From Candidatus Onthousia faecipullorum (GTDB taxonomy: Bacteria > Bacillota_I > Bacilli_A > RF39 > UBA660), in contig DVKQ01000011.1 in NCBI GenBank assembly GCA_018715925.1, positions 1 through 34,473 on the forward strand: DNA of 34,473 nucleotides, given 5' to 3'. The notes under the pieces were generated by a model. It had not been told where the DNA came from. It saw only the letters and a list, made by a program, of their open reading frames with translations, and searched no databases. The position numbers were made by a program, and so were the translations under genes. Each line of letters begins with the position of its first letter. Within the stretch, counting starts at the first letter, position 1. Shown here piece after piece: positions 28,087 to 34,473 of this stretch.

Positions 28087-30294
28087 ATGAAGTTAAAATT
28101 TAGAGCGGATAAAGACGATGTAATGATTTTTATAGTCTTTGCTATATTTTTACTTTATATAGTAGCGATTGGTATTGTTAATTTACATTCTTTTGCTACA
28201 GAAGGATATTTTAGTGGGTTAAATCCATTTCCAGCTTTTACACCTGAATTTTTATGGATTACTTTAATTGTTTATTTTGTGGCATTAATAGGTATGCTTA
28301 TTAGTGTTAAATCATACTTTTTTGAAATGGAAAAGGGGATTGGTTTTACTAGTGAGAAAAAAGATAAAGGTTATTCTAGATGGGCTAAAGATAAAGAGAT
28401 GAAAGAAGAACTAGTTATGGTTCCTTTACAAGATGAAGTTAGTAATGCAGCAGGGGTACCTATTATGCTTAATGATAAAGAAGCTTGGGTTGATAATGGA
28501 GAATATCATACTTTAGTTATTGGTTCTACTGGTTCAGGTAAGACGCAAACAGTTATTAAACCGACAGTTAAATTACTTGCTAAAGCTGGGGAGTCTATGA
28601 TAATTACAGATCCTAAGGGTGAGATTTATGAATCTACTGCTAATATGCTAAGAGATAAAGGATATGATGTACAGATACTTAACTTCCGTGATCCACAAAA
28701 TGGTAGTAGCTGGAATCCTTTATCACTTCCTTATAGGATGTATAAAAATGGTAATCAAGATAAAGCGATAGAGTTACTTGATGACCTTGCTTTAAATATT
28801 TTGTATGATGAATCTAGTAATAATAGTGATCCTTTTTGGGAAAAGACATCAGCTGATTACTTTTCTGGTGTTGCTTTAGGACTTTTTGAAGATGCTAAAG
28901 AAGATGAGATAAATATTAATAGTATTAGTTTAATGACTACTGTTGGTGAAGAGAAGTTTGGTGGTAGTACTTATATTAAAGAATATTTTTCATTTAAAGA
29001 TCCTGCTAGTGCAGCATCAATTAATGCATCTAGTACTATCAATGCTCCGACAGATACTAAGGGATCAATTTTATCAGTATTTAGACAGAAAATTAAATTA
29101 TTTGCATCTCGTGAGAATTTATCAGAAATGCTTAGTCATAGTGATATAGAACTTGCTGATATAGGTAGAAAGAAAACAGCTTTATTTATAGTTGTGCAAG
29201 ATGAAAAGAAGACTTATCATTCTCTTGTTACAATACTATTAAAACAATGTTATGAAACATTAATAGATGTGGCACAGGAAAATGGAGGAGAGCTTCCTGT
29301 TAGAACTAATTTCTTACTTGATGAGTTTGCAAATATGCCACCTTTAAAAGATGTTACAACTATGATAACAGCAGCACGTTCAAGACATATAAGATTTACG
29401 ATGATTATTCAAAACTATGCACAGTTAAATCAAATATATGGTAAAGAAAATGCGGAAACAATTCGTGGTAACTGTGGTAATATAATTTATTTGTTATCAA
29501 CAGAACTTGCTTCTCTTGAAGAGATTTCTAAGATGTGTGGAGAAGTTAAATCTAAAGATGATGATAAAACTGCTAGTACTCCTTTAGTTACTATTTCTGA
29601 TTTACAGAGGATGAAACCATTTGATGTTATTATCTTAAGAATTAGAAAACAACCATTTAAAACGAAATTTACTCCTGATTTTAAACTTGAGTGGGGTAAA
29701 ACTTATCCTAAAGCTAGTTATCCATCACGTGAGAAAATTCCTGTTCATACATTTGATATAAAAACTTTTGTTAAGGAAAAGAAGAAAGAGAAACTTTTAG
29801 AAATGATGAATAGTAATAATGCTAATCCTAATGGGGGAAGTACACCTCCTGGGTTTGTACCACCAAATCTTTTTGGTATAGGTGCTGGTTCTAACAATGG
29901 TCCTATGGAAAGTATGATGCCTAATACTAGTGGTATGCTTAGACCAAGTAATCCTATGCCTTCTTTTATGAATCCTAATATGGAAAATGAAAGTAGTGTA
30001 CCTAAGAGGCCTTCATTTGATGTGGATGAGTTAGTTAAGAAGATAGATGCTAAGATTGCAGAACTTGAAAAAGAAGAGGCAATGAATAAACAAAAACAAC
30101 AGCAGAAGATGGAGGCTATGAAATCTAAAGAGGAAAGACCTGTTAAGGATGTTTCTCCAGTTAAAGAAGTTGTTAATAGTCCTATTCCTGAAGTTAGTGA
30201 AATGCCTAAAGTTGAACAACCTAAAAAGTCAGTTAACTTAAGTTTAGATGATGACGATGATGATGACTTCTTTGATGATTTCTTTGATGAATAG
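28087..30294 (+). CDS. VirD4/TraG-type T4SS coupling ATPase
   Basis: TLVIGSTGSGKTQTVIKPTVKLL, MIITDPKGEIYE, NFLLDEFANMPPL, AARSRHIRFTMIIQNYAQLNQIYG. Confidence 0.93.
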   Translation: MKLKFRADKDDVMIFIVFAIFLLYIVAIGIVNLHSFATEGYFSGLNPFPAFTPEFLWITLIVYFVALIGMLISVKSYFFEMEKGIGFTSEKKDKGYSRWAKDKEMKEELVMVPLQDEVSNAAGVPIMLNDKEAWVDNGEYHTLVIGSTGSGKTQTVIKPTVKLLAKAGESMIITDPKGEIYESTANMLRDKGYDVQILNFRDPQNGSSWNPLSLPYRMYKNGNQDKAIELLDDLALNILYDESSNNSDPFWEKTSADYFSGVALGLFEDAKEDEININSISLMTTVGEEKFGGSTYIKEYFSFKDPASAASINASSTINAPTDTKGSILSVFRQKIKLFASRENLSEMLSHSDIELADIGRKKTALFIVVQDEKKTYHSLVTILLKQCYETLIDVAQENGGELPVRTNFLLDEFANMPPLKDVTTMITAARSRHIRFTMIIQNYAQLNQIYGKENAETIRGNCGNIIYLLSTELASLEEISKMCGEVKSKDDDKTASTPLVTISDLQRMKPFDVIILRIRKQPFKTKFTPDFKLEWGKTYPKASYPSREKIPVHTFDIKTFVKEKKKEKLLEMMNSNNANPNGGSTPPGFVPPNLFGIGAGSNNGPMESMMPNTSGMLRPSNPMPSFMNPNMENESSVPKRPSFDVDELVKKIDAKIAELEKEEAMNKQKQQQKMEAMKSKEERPVKDVSPVKEVVNSPIPEVSEMPKVEQPKKSVNLSLDDDDDDDFFDDFFDE

Positions 30295-30313
30295 AAAAAA
30301 ATAAAAAACTTTG

Positions 30314-30410
30314 AATTTTGCAAATTCAAGAGAATTTAGAAATGAAAATTAAAAATTTAGTGGGCGAATTTTAAAATTTGACCCACTTTTTTAGGTGAAT
30401 TTGCAAAATT
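30314..30410. repeat. Nested inverted repeats after virD4 (14-bp outer arms enclosing a terminator hairpin)
   Basis: AATTTTGCAAATTC (30314-30327) is the exact reverse complement of GAATTTGCAAAATT (30397-30410). Confidence 0.8.
30359..30392 (+). terminator. Rho-independent terminator at the 3' end of the secretion cluster
   Basis: AGTGGG / CCCACT arms with AT-paired inner region, followed by T6. Confidence 0.8.
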
Positions 30411-30427
30411 TGTAATTTTACAGATAT

Positions 30428-30484
30428 TTAATTCTATGTTAGATTTATTTCGTGTTGACACGATTAGTATTTAAATAGAATTAA
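30428..30484. promoter_or_regulatory. Palindromic promoter/operator-like region upstream of VapD-like genes
   Basis: TTAATTCTAT (30428-30437) / ATAGAATTAA (30475-30484) perfect 10-bp inverted repeat; inner CGTGT TG ACACG; contains TTGACA at 30455-30460. Confidence 0.5.
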
Positions 30485-30507
30485 TTGAAAGGAGTTGATA
30501 GATATAA

Positions 30508-30852
30508 GATGTAGTATGGGAGGTATCGGTTGTAGATCTAAATCAAAATAATTATTATGATTTAACAAGAAAAGCGATTAATTTTGATTTAGATACTAAG
30601 AAACTAAAAGAAGTATATCCTAAAACCTATACTAATGCCTATTATGATATAAAGAAATATTTAGAAGATATTGGCTATCTGCATAGACAAGGTTCTGGTT
30701 ATATTTCTGTTAATTTTTTAAATTTGTCAGAAGTAGAGCAGGATATGATTAATATGGGAAATGATTTACCATGGATAAAACTTTGCATTAAAAGAATAGA
30801 TGTAACTAGTGTAGGTGATAGGTATGATATGGTGAAAGTTATTAAAGATTAA
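30508..30852 (+). CDS. VapD-like (Cas2-fold) protein, apparently lacking a usable start codon in frame (absent from track)
   Basis: Open frame encodes ...RKAINFDLDTKKLKEVYPKTYTNAYYDIKKYLEDIGYLHRQGSGYISVNFLNLSEVEQDMINMGNDLPWIKLCIKRIDVTSVGDRYDMVKVIKD*, matching the VapD pattern FDLDxxxLKxxYP..NAYxDIxxxLExxGFxxxQGSxY...W...V.DI. No ATG/GTG/TTG in frame before the domain. Confidence 0.65.
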   Translation, partial: DVVWEVSVVDLNQNNYYDLTRKAINFDLDTKKLKEVYPKTYTNAYYDIKKYLEDIGYLHRQGSGYISVNFLNLSEVEQDMINMGNDLPWIKLCIKRIDVTSVGDRYDMVKVIKD

Positions 30853-30900
30853 AAAATATTTGTAAATATAAAATTTAATTATAAAAGGAGTTGATTAAAA

Positions 30901-31224
30901 ATGATGATGGAAATATATTTTGATGAAGAAAAATGTAAAGAATATAATTATGATATTAATGAACGTTATCAGATTATAGATAATTTTTTTGAAGATAATC
31001 ATGTTAAAAAAATAGATAAAGGTGTGTACTTAGGTACAAAAGAAGATTTTGTAACTTTTTCAAAGGCCAATATAACTTTACCTAGGACTAAATGGTTTAG
31101 ACAGATAATAGATAAGATGTATTGGCGAGTAGAAGGATTAAGCCCTCTTTATAGAGAGGATTGTATGCAATCTTATTATAATTCTATGAGGAAATGCGGT
31201 TTGTTAAATGAAGATACTATGTAA
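30901..31224 (+). CDS. Divergent VapD/Cas2-fold-like protein
   Basis: MEIYFDEEKCKEYNYDINERYQIIDNFFEDNHVKKIDKGVYLGTKEDFVTF...TKWFRQIIDKMYWRVEG follows the same layout as VapD (FD..., GVYLG, WF...I..). Confidence 0.4.
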   Translation: MMMEIYFDEEKCKEYNYDINERYQIIDNFFEDNHVKKIDKGVYLGTKEDFVTFSKANITLPRTKWFRQIIDKMYWRVEGLSPLYREDCMQSYYNSMRKCGLLNEDTM

Positions 31225-31228
31225 AAAG

Positions 31229-31258
31229 AGAAATGTTGAGATTAAATTTCTTTTTTTT
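31229..31258 (+). terminator. Rho-independent terminator after VapD-like pair
   Basis: AGAAAT ... ATTTCT followed by a T run. Confidence 0.65.
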
Positions 31259-31262
31259 AGTG

Positions 31263-31291
31263 TTGACAAATTATTCTCTTATTAATATAAT
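31263..31291 (+). promoter_or_regulatory. Consensus sigma-A promoter for NAD salvage operon
   Basis: TTGACA (31263-31268), 17 nt, TATAAT (31286-31291). Confidence 0.85.
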
Positions 31292-31368
31292 GTTAATAAC
31301 AAGTTTAAACACTTGCTTATTTCTTAGCTTTTGATATTAATAAAAAATTAATAAGAGGAGGGATAATT

Positions 31369-31956
31369 ATGAAGGTTAAGAATTTTAAAGTCTATAATAA
31401 AGCTTTAATCGTTGTTGATATGGTTAATGGCTTTGTTAAGGAAGGAGTGTTACATGATAAATCTATTACTAGAGTTATACCTAGACAGATAGAACTTATT
31501 AAAGAGTATCATAATGAGAGAGAACTTGTTATCTTTATTCAAGATACTCATACTAAAGAATCTACGGAACATAAGAGATTTCCAGATTATCACTGTCTTA
31601 AAGGTAGTGGAGAAGAGGAAATAGTTGATGAATTAAAACCTTTTACTAGCCTTAATAATACTATCTGTATACCTAAGAACAATACAAGTTTTATGGAATC
31701 TCCTAGTTTTAGAGAAGTGATGGAGAAATCTACTAATATAAAAGAGTTTGATATAGTAGGATGTTGTACTGATATTTGTGTATGTAATGGTCCTATGGGG
31801 CTTGCAAATTATCTTGATGAACATAATAGAGAAAGTATTATAAGAGTACATAAAGATGCTGTGGCAACTTTTAGAGAAGATAATAGACAAAACTATGTAG
31901 ATGCAGCTTATCTACTTATGGAACAACAGGGAATTAAGTTAGTTAAAAAAATTTAG
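31369..31956 (+). CDS. pncA: Isochorismatase-family cysteine hydrolase, probable nicotinamidase
   Basis: ALIVVDMVNGFV (catalytic Asp), FIQDTHTKES, IVGCCTDICV (catalytic Cys); followed by pncB. Confidence 0.8.
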   Translation: MKVKNFKVYNKALIVVDMVNGFVKEGVLHDKSITRVIPRQIELIKEYHNERELVIFIQDTHTKESTEHKRFPDYHCLKGSGEEEIVDELKPFTSLNNTICIPKNNTSFMESPSFREVMEKSTNIKEFDIVGCCTDICVCNGPMGLANYLDEHNRESIIRVHKDAVATFREDNRQNYVDAAYLLMEQQGIKLVKKI

Positions 31957-31999
31957 AACTTGATATTAATAATTTGATAAAAAGAAAGGAATGGTTTAA

Positions 32000-33457
32000 A
32001 TGAATGAAAGAAATTTAACTTTATTAACTGATTTATATGAACTTACTATGATGAATGGATATTTTGATATGAAAAGAGATGAAAGAGTTGTCTTTGATGT
32101 ATTTTATCGTAAGAATCCATATGATGGAGGATATGCTATTGTAGCAGGTCTTGAACAAGTAATAGATTATATTAAAAATTTACATTTTAATAGTGATGAC
32201 ATCGAGTACTTAAGAGAATTAGAGCTTTTTGATGAAGAATTTTTAAAATATTTAGAAAACTTTAAATTTACTGGTAATATTTATGCAATTAAAGAAGGAA
32301 CTGTTGTATTTCCAATGGAGCCTTTATTAAAAGTAGAAGCTCCTATAATAGAAGCACAACTTGTAGAGACAGCAATATTAAATATTATTAATCATCAAAG
32401 CTTAATTGCTACTAAAGCATCAAGAGTGTGTGAAGCGGCTAAAGGTGATGCCGTTATGGAGTTTGGACTTAGAAGAGCACAGGGACCTGATGCTGGTATA
32501 TATGGAGCAAGGGCTGCTGTTATTGGAGGATGTGCTTCAACTAGTAATGTTCTAGCTGGTAAAAAATTTAATATTCCTGTTGCAGGTACTCATGCTCACA
32601 GCTATATTATGAGTTTTGATAGTGAATATGAGGCTTTTAAGAAATATGCAGAACTTTTTCCAAATAATGCAACCTTGTTAGTAGATACTTATGATACCTT
32701 AAAGTCAGGTGTTCCTAATGCAATAAGAGTATTTAAAGAATTAAAAGAAGAAGGTAAGATGCCTAAAAAATATGGAATAAGACTTGATAGTGGGGATTTA
32801 GCATATCTATCTAAAAAAGCTAGAGTTATGTTAGATGAAGCAGGATTTCCTGATGCTACTATTTGTGCTTCTAATGATTTAGATGAATATCTAATAGAAT
32901 CTTTAAAAGAACAAGATGCTAAAATAAATCTTTGGGGAGTAGGTACAAGTTTGATTACTTCTAAAGATTGGTCAAGCTTTGGGGGAGTTTATAAACTAGC
33001 TGTGCTTAAAAAAAGTGGAGAAATTATTCCTAAGATTAAACTTAGTGAAGATAGAGTAAAAATTACTAATCCAGGAGATAAACAAGTATTTAGATTCTAT
33101 GATAAAGAAACAGGTAAAATTAGAGGGGATATTATTGGCAATACATACGAAAAATATAATGAAGATGAGACAACTATAATGTTTGATCCTGTAGATACTT
33201 GGAAGAGAAAAGAATTAGAGAAGGGTACTTATACAGTTAGAGAGTTGTTAGAACCAATATTTATAAATGGGGAATGTGTCTATAAAAGTGATAATGTAAT
33301 GAATATTAGAGATTACTGTAGTATGGAAAAAGAAACTTTGAGTGAAGAGAATAGAAGATTTGTTAATCCTCATCCAGTACATGTTGATTTAAGTTATGAT
33401 TTGTGGAATGTTAAAAATAAAATAATAGATGAAGAAAAGAAATTAGTTAAAAAGTAG
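32000..33457 (+). CDS. pncB: Nicotinate phosphoribosyltransferase
   Basis: LLTDLYELTMMNGYF, MEFGLRRAQGPDAGIYGARAAVIGG, VAGTHAHSYIMSF, YGIRLDSGDLAYLSKKAR, WGVGTSLITS. Confidence 0.96.
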   Translation: MNERNLTLLTDLYELTMMNGYFDMKRDERVVFDVFYRKNPYDGGYAIVAGLEQVIDYIKNLHFNSDDIEYLRELELFDEEFLKYLENFKFTGNIYAIKEGTVVFPMEPLLKVEAPIIEAQLVETAILNIINHQSLIATKASRVCEAAKGDAVMEFGLRRAQGPDAGIYGARAAVIGGCASTSNVLAGKKFNIPVAGTHAHSYIMSFDSEYEAFKKYAELFPNNATLLVDTYDTLKSGVPNAIRVFKELKEEGKMPKKYGIRLDSGDLAYLSKKARVMLDEAGFPDATICASNDLDEYLIESLKEQDAKINLWGVGTSLITSKDWSSFGGVYKLAVLKKSGEIIPKIKLSEDRVKITNPGDKQVFRFYDKETGKIRGDIIGNTYEKYNEDETTIMFDPVDTWKRKELEKGTYTVRELLEPIFINGECVYKSDNVMNIRDYCSMEKETLSEENRRFVNPHPVHVDLSYDLWNVKNKIIDEEKKLVKK

Positions 33458-33464
33458 GGATAAA

Positions 33465-34057
33465 ATGAGAAGAGAGAAGTTAGAAGAGTTACATAGTTAT
33501 ATAAAAGAATTAAAAATAATTGAAAAAAATTATTAGAAAGAAGTGATAATTCTTATATAAAAGTAGAAAACTATAACTGTTTACTTAATAACGGTATCAC
33601 TATCGTAAGAGATAAAATAATTAAAGGTAATAGTAATGGTGATGCCGTTGTTACTATACCTGTTACTAAAGATAATGAGTTTTTATTAATAGTACAACCT
33701 AGACCAGTTAAAGATGGATTTCTTGTTGAGTTTCCTGCAGGTTATGTAGAAGATAAAGAAAATCCTTTGATTTCTGCTAAAAGAGAACTTATTGAAGAGA
33801 CAGGTTATTACTCTGATAATATTAAGTATCTTGATTCTTTCTATCAAGACCAAGGATGTAGTGAAGCATATAACTATGCTTATCTTGCTTTAGACTGTGA
33901 AAAGGTAAAAGAACAGAAGCTAGATAAAGATGAATTTGTTAGATATTTCTTATGTAATTATGATGAAGTACTAGAACTTGTTAAAATGGGGTATATTAAA
34001 GATATACAGTCTAAATATGCTTTAGAGTTATCTAAAAAATATATTAAGAGGAGATGA
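33465..34057 (+). pseudogene. Nudix hydrolase (ADP-ribose pyrophosphatase-like), reading frame interrupted at an A7 tract
   Basis: Frame 1 from ATG 33465: MRREKLEELHSYIKELKIIEKNY*. The shifted frame from 33524 encodes KKLLERSDNSYIKVENY...; complete Nudix box GYVEDKENPLISAKRELIEETGY. The tracked ORF at 33767 starts inside the box. Confidence 0.8.
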
Positions 34058-34062
34058 TTAAG

Positions 34063-34473
34063 GTGTTAGAATATGGTTTTGTTAGAGTAGGGGCAATTGT
34101 TAATAAGTTAGTACTTGCTAGTCCTATGGATAATGCTAAAGAAATAGTTAAAATGATTAAGAAAGCAGATAAAGAAGGTGTGTCAATTGTTACTACTGCT
34201 GAACTTGCTCTTACAGGATATACTTGTTCTGATTTGTTTTTACAAGATGAATTACTTGATGAAGCAGAGAAAGCTTTAGGTATTATTATAGAATCTACTA
34301 AAGATTTAGATATTATTTCTATAATAGGTATGCCTATTAGGTGTAATAATCAACTTTTAAATACTGCTGTTGTTATAGAAAAAGGTAATATTATTGGAGT
34401 TGTTCCTAAGACTTATATACCTAATTACAGTGAATTTTATGAGAATAGATGGTTTACTTCTAGTTTTGATTTG
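34063..34473 (+). CDS. nadE: Glutamine-dependent NAD+ synthetase, N-terminal nitrilase domain (3' truncated by window edge; absent from track)
   Basis: GTG start, open to window end: MLEYGFVRVGAIVNKLVLASPMDNAKEIVKMIKKADKEGVSIVTTAELALTGYTCSDLFLQDELLDEAEKALG...GVVPKTYIPNYSEFYENRWF. Confidence 0.85.
   Translation, partial: MLEYGFVRVGAIVNKLVLASPMDNAKEIVKMIKKADKEGVSIVTTAELALTGYTCSDLFLQDELLDEAEKALGIIIESTKDLDIISIIGMPIRCNNQLLNTAVVIEKGNIIGVVPKTYIPNYSEFYENRWFTSSFDL

Noticed and set aside
2991-30294. Integrative conjugative element call
   Set aside because: VirB4/VirD4/hydrolases fit an ICE, but no relaxase, integrase, excisionase, oriT-like region or flanking att repeats were seen, and Tad genes are embedded. 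A boundary outside the window cannot be excluded.
29745-30329. 194-aa minus-strand ORF opposite the virD4 3' end, plus the nested 30031-30219 ORF
   Set aside because: Entirely antisense to the well-supported virD4 gene. Composition (Ser/Leu runs, FFFCCC-type strings) reflects the complement of D/K/E-rich codons; no recognisable domain or RBS context.

Overview
AT-rich, Firmicutes-like (probable Bacilli/Mollicutes-related) chromosomal window using the standard code (TGA ends several ORFs). Left flank: the 3' end of a surface-protein gene, typA/bipA, and a convergent thioredoxin-like lipoprotein. The centre (about 2.99-30.3 kb) is one long same-strand cluster that combines three sets of genes. 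(i) A Tad/Flp-type pilus set: CpaB-like SAF protein, CpaF ATPase, TadB/TadC-like membrane proteins, pilin-like and TadE-like proteins, and a TadZ/CpaE-like protein with a degenerate P-loop. (ii) A Gram-positive type IV secretion set: three VirB2-like two-TM modules, a VirB6-like protein, a PrgI/VirB3-like protein, a VirB4 split into two genes, two peptidoglycan hydrolases, two small VirB8-like candidates, and VirD4. (iii) A class B-like sortase plus large secreted or surface proteins. No relaxase, integrase or transposase is visible in the window, and the cluster is flanked by housekeeping genes. It therefore looks like a resident hybrid Tad/T4SS envelope machine rather than an obvious conjugative element. 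Right flank: two tandem VapD/Cas2-fold-like genes, the first with no usable start codon, then an NAD salvage operon (isochorismatase/nicotinamidase, pncB, a Nudix gene split at an A7 tract, nadE). All family assignments come from reading motifs by eye; no database search was run.
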